The position numbers and the translations under genes were made by a program. Under the pieces are notes generated by a model, which did not search any database, was not told the DNA's origin, and worked only from the letters and a program-made list of their open reading frames with translations. Positions 7,332-14,289 of a DNA stretch of 64,000 nucleotides are shown in pieces. The stretch's first letter is position 1, and every line of letters begins with the position of its first letter. The DNA comes from Mycolicibacterium flavescens. Its GTDB lineage: Bacteria > Actinomycetota > Actinomycetes > Mycobacteriales > Mycobacteriaceae. The DNA lies in the NCBI RefSeq assembly GCF_001722335.1, contig NZ_MIHA01000025.1, positions 6,341-70,340 of the forward strand, read 5' to 3'.

Positions 7332-7409
7332 ATGGTTTGCGGCCGTGGGCCGGGCCCGGTCCGAACAGGCCGGGTTAGATGGAAACCAGAGGGAACACCG
7401 GACATATGA
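7332..7409 (+). CDS. Putative 25-residue leaderless leader peptide overlapping bpa
   Basis: A short ORF of 25 codons (begins MVCGRGPG, ends EGTPDI) starts 6 nt after a TAGTGT -10 box. It ends in ATATGA, so its TGA overlaps the ATG of bpa at 7406 in the classic ATGA arrangement. If transcription starts at this ATG, ribosomes would translate it leaderlessly and could reinitiate on bpa. It is Arg/Gly/Pro-rich and has one cysteine at residue 3. Nothing but position supports expression, and the overlap could be coincidence. Confidence 0.4.
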   Translation: MVCGRGPGPVRTGRVRWKPEGTPDI

Positions 7410-7912
7410 CCGACGACGACAACATCGAGATCATCAGCCGTGACGCCGACCAGGACGGTCAGGACGGCCAGGACTCCGACAACAAGTCGCTGACCGACCT
7501 CGTCGAGCAGCCCGCCAAGGTGATGCGCATCGGCACCATGATCAAACAGCTGCTCGAGGAGGTGCGGGCCGCGCCGCTGGACGACGCCAGCCGCAACCGG
7601 CTACGCGAGATCCACCGCACGTCGATCTCCGAACTGGAGGACGGGCTCGCACCGGAACTGCGCGAGGAGCTCGAGCGGCTCACGCTGCCGTTCACCGAAG
7701 AGGGGGTGCCCTCGGACGCCGAGCTGCGCATCGCCCAGGCCCAGCTGGTGGGCTGGCTCGAGGGCCTGTTCCACGGAATCCAGACCGCCCTGTTCGCCCA
7801 GCAGATGGCCGCGCGCCAGCAGCTCGAGCAGATGCGCGGACAGGGTGCGCTGCCGCCCGGGATGGCGGCCCGCGGTGGCCCGTCACATCCGGGAACCGGG
7901 CAGTACCTGTAA
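7406..7912 (+). CDS. bpa: Bacterial proteasome activator Bpa/PafE (Rv3780-like)
   Basis: A 168-residue protein ending in the proteasome-activating motif GQYL (residues 165-168). In M. tuberculosis PafE/Bpa this C-terminus docks in pockets of the 20S core particle and opens the gate without ATP. The helical core from VEQPAKVMRIG (about 33) to the Gln-rich helix LFAQQMAARQQLEQM (about 129-143) matches the dodecameric ring family. The N-terminus is acidic (Asp-rich to about residue 25) and probably disordered. An ATG at 7379 would add nine residues. ATG 7406 is preferred because it overlaps the leader ORF stop and aligns with the acidic tail. It is followed within 11 nt by wzt. Confidence 0.93.
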   Translation: MTDDDNIEIISRDADQDGQDGQDSDNKSLTDLVEQPAKVMRIGTMIKQLLEEVRAAPLDDASRNRLREIHRTSISELEDGLAPELREELERLTLPFTEEGVPSDAELRIAQAQLVGWLEGLFHGIQTALFAQQMAARQQLEQMRGQGALPPGMAARGGPSHPGTGQYL

Positions 7913-7922
7913 AGGGCCTGCG

Positions 7923-8714
7923 TTGGTCCCCCGCATCGAGACGCGCAACGCGTGGGTGGAGTTCCCGATCTTCGACGCCAAGTCGCGCTCGCTGAAGAAG
8001 GCCTTCCTCGGCAAGGCGGGCGGCGCGATCGGCCGCAACGACTCCAACGTCGTGGTGATCGAGGCGCTGCGCGACATCACCATGAACCTCGAACTCGGCG
8101 ACCGGGTCGGGCTGGTCGGCCACAACGGCGCGGGCAAGTCGACACTGCTGCGCCTGCTCTCGGGCATCTACGAACCCACCCGCGGCGTCGCGACCGTCAC
8201 CGGGCGGGTGGCACCGGTGTTCGACCTGGGTGTCGGAATGGACCCGGAGATCTCCGGTTTCGAGAACATCATCATCCGCGGGCTGTTCCTCGGGCAGACC
8301 CGCAAGCAGATGCTCGCCAAGATCGACGAGATCGCCGAGTTCACCGAGCTCGGCGACTACCTGTCGATGCCGCTGCGCACCTACTCGACCGGTATGCGGG
8401 TGCGCCTGGCGATGGGCGTGGTCACCAGCATCGACCCCGAGATCCTGTTGCTCGACGAAGGGATCGGCGCGGTGGACGCCGAGTTCCTCAAGAAGGCGCA
8501 GTCGCGGCTGGCCAAACTGGTCGAGCGGTCCGGGATCCTGGTGTTCGCCAGCCACTCCAACGAGTTCCTGGCCCGGCTGTGCAACACCGCGATGTGGATC
8601 GACCACGGCACCATCAAGATGTCGGGCGGCATCGAGGACGTCGTGCGCGCGTATGAAGGCGAGGACGCCGCCCGCCACGTCCGCGAGGTCCTCGAAGAGA
8701 CCCGGTCAGGATGA
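7923..8714 (+). CDS. wzt: ABC transporter ATPase Wzt, galactan/O-polysaccharide export (Rv3781-like)
   Basis: A 263-residue ABC ATPase of the Wzt/TagH polysaccharide-export class, orthologue of Rv3781 (rfbE). Walker A is GHNGAGKST (66-74), the signature is YSTGMRVRLA (about 154-163) and Walker B is PEILLLDEG (about 172-180). With the Wzm permease two genes on, it is thought to flip the lipid-linked galactan precursor across the plasma membrane. The start is a TTG at 7923 with AAAGGG 7 nt upstream; no ATG or GTG fits better. The 3' end overlaps the glfT1 start (ATGA), so translation is coupled. Confidence 0.92.
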   Translation: MVPRIETRNAWVEFPIFDAKSRSLKKAFLGKAGGAIGRNDSNVVVIEALRDITMNLELGDRVGLVGHNGAGKSTLLRLLSGIYEPTRGVATVTGRVAPVFDLGVGMDPEISGFENIIIRGLFLGQTRKQMLAKIDEIAEFTELGDYLSMPLRTYSTGMRVRLAMGVVTSIDPEILLLDEGIGAVDAEFLKKAQSRLAKLVERSGILVFASHSNEFLARLCNTAMWIDHGTIKMSGGIEDVVRAYEGEDAARHVREVLEETRSG

Positions 8715-9658
8715 CCGATTCGACCGGCGTCGGCGTGACGGACACCGTCTGCGCGGTGGTGGTCACCCACCGGCGTCCCGATGAGCTGGCCAAGTCGCTG
8801 GAGACGGTGTCGGCGCAGAGCCGCGCCCCCGACCACCTGATCGTCGTCGACAACGACGACGATCCACGCGTCGCCGAGCTGGTGGCCGGCCAACCGATCC
8901 CGACGACCTACCTGGGCTCACGCCGAAACCTCGGCGGTGCAGGCGGTTTCGCGCTCGGCATGCTGCATGCGCTGGCGCTGGGCGCGGACTGGGTGTGGCT
9001 GGCCGACGACGACGGCCGACCCGCCGACTCCGAGGTGCTGGGCACGCTGCTGGCCTGCGCCGCCCGGCACGGCCTGGCCGAGGTGTCGCCGATGGTCTGC
9101 GACATGGACGACCCCGGGCGGCTGGCCTTCCCGCTGCGCCGCGGCGTCGCATGGCGGCGGCGGGTCTCGGAACTGCGTACCGACACCGCGCAGGACCTGC
9201 TGCCCGGGATCGCGTCGCTGTTCAACGGCGCCCTGTTCGCCGCCGCGACGCTGGAGGTGATCGGCGTGCCCGACCTGCGACTGTTCGTGCGCGGCGACGA
9301 GACCGAACTGCACCGCAGGCTGGCGCGTTCGGGGCTGCCGTTCGGCACCTGCCTGGACGCGGTGTACCTGCACCCGCAGGGCGGCGACGAGTTCAAACCC
9401 ATCCTCGGCGGGCGGATGCACACGCAGTACCCCGACGACGAACGCAAACGCTTTTATACCTACCGCAACCGCGGCTATCTGCTGTCCCAGCCGGGGCTGC
9501 GGCGACTGCAGTTTCAGGAGTGGGCGCGCTTCGGCTGGTTCTTCCTGGTGTCGCGGCGCGATCCGGCCGCCCTGATGGAGTGGATCCGGTTGCGGCGCAT
9601 GGGCCGTAGGGAAAGGTTCGGCAGGTTTGAGTACCGGGTTGACGGGAATCATCGATGA
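8711..9658 (+). CDS. glfT1: Galactofuranosyltransferase GlfT1 (Rv3782-like)
   Basis: A 315-residue GT2-family glycosyltransferase with a GT-A fold. The nucleotide-binding region carries VVVTHRRPDEL (17-27) and VVDNDDDPR (45-53). The metal-binding DXD motif is WLADDDGRP (Asp99-Asp101). In M. tuberculosis GlfT1 adds the first two galactofuranose residues to the rhamnosyl-GlcNAc-PP-decaprenyl linker using UDP-Galf made by Glf. It acts at the cytosolic membrane face. It overlaps wzt upstream and wzm downstream by 4 nt each, forming a tight wzt-glfT1-wzm operon that couples early galactan synthesis to export. Confidence 0.93.
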   Translation: MTDSTGVGVTDTVCAVVVTHRRPDELAKSLETVSAQSRAPDHLIVVDNDDDPRVAELVAGQPIPTTYLGSRRNLGGAGGFALGMLHALALGADWVWLADDDGRPADSEVLGTLLACAARHGLAEVSPMVCDMDDPGRLAFPLRRGVAWRRRVSELRTDTAQDLLPGIASLFNGALFAAATLEVIGVPDLRLFVRGDETELHRRLARSGLPFGTCLDAVYLHPQGGDEFKPILGGRMHTQYPDDERKRFYTYRNRGYLLSQPGLRRLQFQEWARFGWFFLVSRRDPAALMEWIRLRRMGRRERFGRFEYRVDGNHR

Positions 9659-10485
9659 CGTTCACTGACGCCGCCGCGCAGTCGAAGACCATGAGCCGCG
9701 CCTGGGGTGATCTGGTCGCGGGGTTCGGCAGGCGCGAACTGTGGCTGCATCTGGGCTGGCAGGACATCAAGCAGCGCTACCGGCGCTCCGTGCTCGGGCC
9801 GTTCTGGATCACGATCGCCACCGGCGCGACCGCGGTGGCGATGGGGCTGCTGTATTCCAAGCTGTTCAAACTGGAACTGTCCGAACACCTTCCGTACGTC
9901 ACGCTCGGGCTGATCGTGTGGAACCTGATCAACGCGTCGATCCTGGAAGGCGCCGACGTGTTCGTCGCCAACGAGGGTCTGATCAAACAGCTGCCGACCC
10001 CGCTGTCGGTGCACGTCTACCGGCTGGTGTGGCGGCAGATGCTGCTGTTCGCGCACAACATCATCATCTTCGTGATCATCGCGATCATCTTCCCGAAGCC
10101 GTGGACGTGGACCGACCTCGCGGTGATCCCGGCGCTGGCGCTGATCGTGCTCAACTGCGTGTGGGTCGCGTTGTGCTTCGGCATCCTGGCCACCCGCTAC
10201 CGCGACATCAGCCCGCTTCTGGTCAGCCTGGTGCAGTTGCTGTTCTTCATGACGCCGATCATCTGGAACGAGTCGACCCTGCAGCAGCAGGGCGCGGCCC
10301 AGTACGCCAAGGTCGTCGAGCTCAACCCGCTGCTGCACTACCTCGACATCGTGCGGGCCCCGCTGCTGGGCGCCGACCAGGAACTGCGGCACTGGGTGGT
10401 GGTGATCGTGCTGACCGTGATCGGGTGGATCCTCGCGGCGTTCGCGATGCGCCAGTACCGCGCCCGCGTCGCCTACTGGGTCTGA
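9655..10485 (+). CDS. wzm: ABC-2 type permease Wzm for galactan export (Rv3783-like)
   Basis: A 276-residue integral membrane protein of the ABC-2 polysaccharide-exporter permease family with about six hydrophobic segments. It has the cytosolic N-terminal helix LVAGFGRRELWLHLGWQDIK and the characteristic KQRYRRSVLGPFW (about residues 39-51). It partners with Wzt to export the polyprenyl-linked galactan intermediate. It overlaps glfT1 by 4 nt and is the last gene of the operon. A GC-rich inverted repeat follows the stop and may mark the transcript end. Confidence 0.92.
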   Translation: MTFTDAAAQSKTMSRAWGDLVAGFGRRELWLHLGWQDIKQRYRRSVLGPFWITIATGATAVAMGLLYSKLFKLELSEHLPYVTLGLIVWNLINASILEGADVFVANEGLIKQLPTPLSVHVYRLVWRQMLLFAHNIIIFVIIAIIFPKPWTWTDLAVIPALALIVLNCVWVALCFGILATRYRDISPLLVSLVQLLFFMTPIIWNESTLQQQGAAQYAKVVELNPLLHYLDIVRAPLLGADQELRHWVVVIVLTVIGWILAAFAMRQYRARVAYWV

Positions 10486-10493
10486 CGGTCGCG

Positions 10494-10552
10494 CCGAGCG
10501 GCCACTTAACCCGCGGTTTCGGCGGCTCGGCGACGGATAACTGGCCACTCGG
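10494..10552 (+). terminator. Inverted repeat after wzm, possible terminator
   Basis: CCGAGCGGCCA at 10494-10504 can pair with TGGCCACTCGG at 10542-10552 (11 positions, one G-U). A competing stem joins CGCCGAG (10492) with CTCGGCG (10526-10532). No U-tract follows. It may end the wzt-glfT1-wzm transcript. Confidence 0.35.
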
Positions 10553-10573
10553 CGGAACTGGGGCGCCCGGGCG

Positions 10574-10579
10574 TAGCGT
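10574..10579 (+). promoter_or_regulatory. -10 box for the zinc-ribbon gene
   Basis: TAGCGT lies 9 nt before the ATG at 10589. This predicts an mRNA with a leader of only one to three bases. Confidence 0.4.
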
Positions 10580-10588
10580 TATGCGGCT

Positions 10589-10909
10589 ATGAGCATCCCG
10601 CCATATCAGCCGCCGTCGTCGACACCGTCGAGTCCGGCCGGCACCCTGACCTGCCCGAAGTGCGCCGGCTCGATGCGCACCTACGAGCGCAACGGCATCC
10701 ACCTCGAACAGTGCGACACCTGCCGGGGGATCTTCCTGGACTTCGGTGAGCTCGAATCGCTCACCCAGATGGAGAACCGGTTCGTGCAGGCCGCGCCGCC
10801 GCCGCCACCGCCCGCGCAGCAGGGCTACGGGTACGGCCCGGGCTGGGGGCACCGCGGCAACAAGTACTACCGCAAGCAGGGGTTCGGCCGGCTGTTCTTC
10901 TCCAGCTAG
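10589..10909 (+). CDS. Small zf-TFIIB-type zinc-ribbon protein
   Basis: A 106-residue protein with a treble-clef/zinc-ribbon knuckle pair, CPKCAGSM (about residues 23-30) and CDTCRGIFLDFGELE (about 44-58), the pattern of the zf-TFIIB domain family. Four cysteines would hold one zinc. The C-terminal half is Pro/Gly/Tyr-rich (AQQGYGYGPGWGHRG) and ends in basic residues, so it is probably flexible. Function of the family is unknown. It overlaps the 3' end of the convergent kinase-like gene by 4 nt. Confidence 0.75.
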   Translation: MSIPPYQPPSSTPSSPAGTLTCPKCAGSMRTYERNGIHLEQCDTCRGIFLDFGELESLTQMENRFVQAAPPPPPPAQQGYGYGPGWGHRGNKYYRKQGFGRLFFSS

Positions 10910-11637
10910 ACCATCCGCGCGCAGGCGGCCAGCAGCAGTTCGTCGTCGGGATGATGGGCGGCGGCCTGCACGACGGCCGCGCGGGCGAACGGCTCGAGCA
11001 CCGGCCACGGGTCGCCGTCGCCGACTGCGGGACCGTCGGCGCCGCGGTACGCGTCGAGGAAGCGGTGCCAGTCGTCGTCGGGAATCAGCCCGGCGGCCCA
11101 GAACCCGGCGGGGCGCCCCAGATCCCACGCGGGGTCGCCGACGCCGAGGTCGTCGACGTCGATCAGCAGCCACCGGCCGTCGGCGCGGCCGAGCTGTCCG
11201 AGGTGGAAGTCGCCGTGCACCAGCGTCGCCGGGCGGCCCGGCGAACCGGCCCGCCACACCGCGTCGGGCAGGCCCGCGGCCGCCCGCCGCACCACCGGGT
11301 CGCCGGTGGTCCGGACGGCCCGGCGCAGGCGCTGCGGCCCTCCGTGCACCCCCATGCGCGACGGCCGCGGCTCCCGGTGCAGCCGGGCAAGCAGCCGGCC
11401 GGCCTCGGCCCAGGGCAACGAATCCGGTTGCGGCTCAACCACTTCGACGAGGGGCCAGAGGGTCCGCCAGCGTTCGCCGATGCGCACCGGCGCGGGCTGC
11501 AGCGGTGAGAGCAGGCAGTCCGACCGGGCGGCGACGCCCAGCCGGACCGTCAGATCACGCGGGTTGATACCCGGTCGGTGCAGTTTGTGGACGACATCGC
11601 CGTCGATGACGATCTCTGCACCGGACCGGGTCTGCAC
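10906..11637 (-). CDS. Aminoglycoside phosphotransferase-family protein
   Basis: A 243-residue APH/choline-kinase-fold protein. The catalytic loop is LVHGDFHLGQLG (His-Gly-Asp, about residues 138-149) and the metal-binding segment is LLIDVDDLGVGDPAWDLG (about 157-174). Such proteins phosphorylate small hydroxylated substrates; the true substrate is unknown, and antibiotic resistance should not be assumed. The GTG start at 11637 follows a TAGGTT -10 box by 6 nt. It is convergent with the zinc-ribbon gene and follows a decayed ahpD-like copy. Confidence 0.78.
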   Translation of the reverse strand: MQTRSGAEIVIDGDVVHKLHRPGINPRDLTVRLGVAARSDCLLSPLQPAPVRIGERWRTLWPLVEVVEPQPDSLPWAEAGRLLARLHREPRPSRMGVHGGPQRLRRAVRTTGDPVVRRAAAGLPDAVWRAGSPGRPATLVHGDFHLGQLGRADGRWLLIDVDDLGVGDPAWDLGRPAGFWAAGLIPDDDWHRFLDAYRGADGPAVGDGDPWPVLEPFARAAVVQAAAHHPDDELLLAACARMV

Positions 11638-11643
11638 ACCTGA

Positions 11644-11649
11644 AACCTA
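11644..11649 (-). promoter_or_regulatory. -10 box for the APH-like gene
   Basis: TAGGTT on the minus strand, 6 nt before the GTG at 11637. It overlaps the stop codon of the upstream ahpD-like pseudogene. Confidence 0.5.
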
Positions 11650-11885
11650 GCGACGCGACGGCTGCAGTCGGGTGGTCACGCCGATTCGGTTCCAGGCGTT
11701 GATCGTGAGGGCCATCGAGATGACCTGGCCCAGTTCCCGTTCTTGATCAGCTCGGCGAGTTCGGGATCGAGGTCCTTGGACGCCGCGGCGTCCAGCGCCA
11801 CCACCGCCTTGTAGACCTCCGGAGACACCTGCGGCAGCGTGATCCGCCGGACCCCGGTCATCTCGGTGGTCATTTCGGTGGTCAT
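11647..11885 (-). pseudogene. Degenerate AhpD/carboxymuconolactone-decarboxylase-like copy with internal deletion and frameshift
   Basis: A remnant paralogue of the intact AhpD-like gene just upstream. The first about 45 residues read normally (ITLPQVSPEVYKAVVAL then DPELAELIK). The frame then jumps directly to what should be the C-terminus. The expected ELGQVISMALTINAWNRIG is legible only in another frame, ending at the TAG at 11647-11649, while the original frame stops at 11676. The missing middle includes the CxxC redox centre, so no active product is possible. Its start overlaps the upstream gene's stop (ATGA) and contains a 12-nt tandem repeat encoding MTTE-MTTE. Confidence 0.75.
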
Positions 11886-12349
11886 TTCAGGGCCGCCCTC
11901 GGGGCCTGCCGGATCGCGACGTTGATGCGGTTCCAGGCGTTGATGGTGACGGCCATCGCGATCACCTGCCCGAGTTCGCGGTCGGTGAACACCGCGGCGG
12001 CTCCGGCGTACACGTCGTCGGGGACGTGCCCGTCGTGCAGGTCGGTGATCGACTCGGTCAGCGCCAGCGCCGCCCGCTCACGCTCGGTGAACAGCGTGCC
12101 GGCCTCCCGCCATGCGGCGATCAGGTCGAGCTTCTGCTCGCTGATGCCGTGCTTGCGGGCGTCGCGCAGGTGCATGTCGAGGCAGAACGCGCAGTGGTTG
12201 ATCTGCGAAGCGCGGATCTTGATCAGCTCGCCGAGTTCGACCTCGACGTCCTTGGCCGCCGCCGTGCTCAGTGCCAGCATCGCGTCCAGCAGTTCAGGCG
12301 AGGTCTTGTAGATCTTCAGCCGGTCGACGGCTTCCAGTGTCTGGGTCAT
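11882..12349 (-). CDS. AhpD-like alkylhydroperoxidase (carboxymuconolactone decarboxylase family)
   Basis: A 155-residue protein with the AhpD redox core NHCAFCLDMH: Cys53, Cys56 and His60. It is followed by the family helices DLIAAWREAGTLFTERERAALALTES and RELGQVIAMAVTINAWNRINV. The CxxC thiols probably reduce peroxides or transfer electrons from a dihydrolipoyl-type donor. The start at ATG 12349 lies 7 nt after a TAGCGT -10 box; the frame remains open upstream to 12391. It is divergent from a MocR-type regulator 49 nt away, which probably controls it (inference). Confidence 0.85.
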   Translation of the reverse strand: MTQTLEAVDRLKIYKTSPELLDAMLALSTAAAKDVEVELGELIKIRASQINHCAFCLDMHLRDARKHGISEQKLDLIAAWREAGTLFTERERAALALTESITDLHDGHVPDDVYAGAAAVFTDRELGQVIAMAVTINAWNRINVAIRQAPRAALK

Positions 12350-12356
12350 GTCTTCG

Positions 12357-12362
12357 ACGCTA
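12357..12362 (-). promoter_or_regulatory. -10 box for the ahpD-like gene
   Basis: TAGCGT on the minus strand, 7 nt before the ATG at 12349, in the 49-nt divergent space with the MocR gene. Confidence 0.55.
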
Positions 12363-12398
12363 CTGCGCAATGTCCCATCCGCATGGTTCAATCAGCCC

Positions 12399-13811
12399 AT
12401 GGCTTCATGGGCCAATACGGGCAGCCGCGACCTGCATCTCGATCTGCGGGAGCGCATCACACCCGGCGCGCGCGGCGCCCGGGAACTGCTGCTCACCGCG
12501 TTGCGCGATGCCGTCCGCAGCGGCCGGCTCGCGACCGGCACGGTGCTGCCGCCGTCGCGCAGCCTGGCCGCCGATCTCGGATTGGCCCGCAACACCGTCG
12601 CCGAGGCGTACGCCGAACTGGTCGCCGAAGGCTGGCTCGCCTCCCGGCAGGGCGCAGGCACCTGGGTGGTCAACAACGGCGGTCCCGCAGTGCCCGCCCG
12701 GTCGCGCGGCGTACGAACGGTGCCGCGGCACAACCTGATGCCCGGTTCGCCCGACGTCGCCGAGTTCCCCCGCAACGAGTGGGTTGCCTCGACGCGTCGC
12801 GCACTGACCAATGCGCCGACCGAGGCGCTGCGCATGGGTGACCCGCGCGGGCGGCCCGAACTGCGCGAGGCCGTCGCCGAGTACCTCGGGCGGGCCCGCG
12901 GCGTACGCACTTCCCCCGACGCGGTCGTGATCTGCGCGGGCACCCGGCACGGCGTGGAGATGCTGGCCCGGGTGTTCGGCGCGACCCGCCCGATCGCGGT
13001 GGAAGCCTACGGGCTGTTCATCTTTCGCGATGCCATCGCCGCGTCGGGGATGACGACGACGCCGATCGGCGTCGACGAGCACGGCGCGGTGGTCGACGAT
13101 CTCGATCGGCTCGACGTACCCGCGGCGCTGCTCACCCCCGCCCACCACAGCCCGCTGGGCATGTCGCTGCACCCGTCACGCCGCACCGCGGTCGTGGACT
13201 GGGCGCAGCGCACCGACGGCTACATCATCGACGACGACTACGACGGGGAGTTCCGCTACGACCGCCAACCGATCGGCGCGCTGCAGGCCCTGTCCCCCGA
13301 CCGGGTGGCCTACCTCGGATCGGCCAGCAAGAGCCTGTCGCCGGTGCTGCGGCTGGGCTGGATGGTGTTGCCCGCCAACCTCGTCGAGCCGGTGATCGCG
13401 GCAGGCGGCGGTGACCAGTTCTACGTCAACGCGATCGCCCAGCTGACCATGGCGGACTTCATCGCCGGTGGCGGCTACGACAAGCACATCCGGCGGATGC
13501 GGCTGCGGTACCGGCGGCGCCGCGACACGCTGGTCGAGGCGTTGGGGCACTTCGACATCGGGATCGGCGGCCTGAACGCGGGGCTGAACATGCTGTTGAC
13601 CCTGCCGGACGGCGCCGAACCCGAGGTGGTGCAGCGCGCCGGTGAGGCAGGTGTTGCGCTGCAGGGGCTTTCGTTGATGCGGCATCCGCTGGCCGGGCCC
13701 GAGGTGCCGCAACCCGACGGGGTGATCGTCGGTTTCGGCACCCCGGCCGAGCACGCGTTCAACGCCGCGGTCGAGGCGCTGTGCGGTGTTCTGGCCGCCA
13801 GCGGGCTGTAG
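12399..13811 (+). CDS. MocR-type (GntR-aminotransferase fusion) transcriptional regulator
   Basis: A 470-residue fusion. An N-terminal GntR winged helix (about residues 26-92, with VLPPSRSLAADLGLARNTV as recognition region) is joined to a class-I aminotransferase-fold domain (about 110-470). The PLP lysine is Lys311 in SASKSLSPVLR, and Asp279-Asp280 in IIDDDYDGEF would hold the pyridine ring. Family members such as PdxR sense PLP or amino-acid adducts and activate divergent genes. Here the divergent neighbour is an AhpD-like peroxidase, so a link to vitamin B6 is not evident. The start at 12399 gives the usual family N-terminus. No clear ribosome site is visible. Confidence 0.88.
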   Translation: MASWANTGSRDLHLDLRERITPGARGARELLLTALRDAVRSGRLATGTVLPPSRSLAADLGLARNTVAEAYAELVAEGWLASRQGAGTWVVNNGGPAVPARSRGVRTVPRHNLMPGSPDVAEFPRNEWVASTRRALTNAPTEALRMGDPRGRPELREAVAEYLGRARGVRTSPDAVVICAGTRHGVEMLARVFGATRPIAVEAYGLFIFRDAIAASGMTTTPIGVDEHGAVVDDLDRLDVPAALLTPAHHSPLGMSLHPSRRTAVVDWAQRTDGYIIDDDYDGEFRYDRQPIGALQALSPDRVAYLGSASKSLSPVLRLGWMVLPANLVEPVIAAGGGDQFYVNAIAQLTMADFIAGGGYDKHIRRMRLRYRRRRDTLVEALGHFDIGIGGLNAGLNMLLTLPDGAEPEVVQRAGEAGVALQGLSLMRHPLAGPEVPQPDGVIVGFGTPAEHAFNAAVEALCGVLAASGL

Positions 13812-13827
13812 CTGCTTCGGGGGCACG

Positions 13828-13833
13828 TAAGCT
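13828..13833 (+). promoter_or_regulatory. -10 box for the gtrA-like gene
   Basis: TAAGCT lies 6 nt before the GTG at 13840. It could drive the gtrA-dprE1-emb gene set. Confidence 0.5.
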
Positions 13834-13839
13834 GCCCGG

Positions 13840-14250
13840 GTGGCCGAGCCCCCCATGTCGCCCAGCCTGAGCCTGGGCACCCAGGTGTGGCGGTTCGTCG
13901 TCACCGGGGGCCTGTCGGCCGTCGTCGACTTCGGGCTCTACGTCGCGATGCTCGCGGCCGGCCTGCACGTCAACGTGGCCAAGACGCTGAGCTTCATCGC
14001 CGGGACCACCACCGCCTACCTGATCAACCGTCGGTGGACCTTCCAGGCCCCGCCGAGCAAGGCACGGTTCGTCGCGGTGTGTGTGCTGTACGCGGTCACC
14101 TACGCCGTGCAGGTCGGCATCAACTATGTGTTCTACGTCGCCTGGGACGAGAAGCCGTGGCGGGTCCCGGTCGCGTTCGTGATCGCGCAGGGCACCGCGA
14201 CGGTGATCAACTTCGTCGTCCAGCGCGCGGTCATCTTCCGCCTGCGCTGA
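13840..14250 (+). CDS. GtrA-family membrane protein (Rv3789-like)
   Basis: A 136-residue GtrA protein with four membrane helices. The family hallmarks are FVVTGGLSAVVDFGLY (about residues 19-34), SFIAGTTTAYLINRRWTF (about 52-69) and ATVINFVVQRAVIFR at the C-terminus. The M. tuberculosis orthologue Rv3789 has been proposed to translocate decaprenyl-phosphoryl-arabinose or to scaffold AftA. It sits just before dprE1, consistent with arabinan donor handling. A GTG start at 13840 is supported by a -10 box 6 nt upstream; ATG 13855 is the alternative. Confidence 0.85.
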   Translation: MAEPPMSPSLSLGTQVWRFVVTGGLSAVVDFGLYVAMLAAGLHVNVAKTLSFIAGTTTAYLINRRWTFQAPPSKARFVAVCVLYAVTYAVQVGINYVFYVAWDEKPWRVPVAFVIAQGTATVINFVVQRAVIFRLR

Positions 14251-14276
14251 CGCTCGGGGCGCCACCGGACGCACGG

Positions 14277-14282
14277 TACCCT
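14277..14282 (+). promoter_or_regulatory. -10 box immediately before dprE1
   Basis: TACCCT lies 7 nt before the ATG at 14290. It suggests that dprE1 can be transcribed leaderlessly from its own promoter in addition to read-through from gtrA. Confidence 0.5.
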
Positions 14283-14289
14283 CGTCACG

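Noticed and set aside
7234..7443. A 69-codon plus-strand frame between the Rv3778c-like gene and bpa
   Set aside because: Arg-rich, no promoter or ribosome site, and out of frame with the better-supported leader ORF and bpa.
10906..11637. Aminoglycoside resistance gene
   Set aside because: The APH fold is present, but it is a generic kinase family. Context and sequence give no evidence of drug modification.
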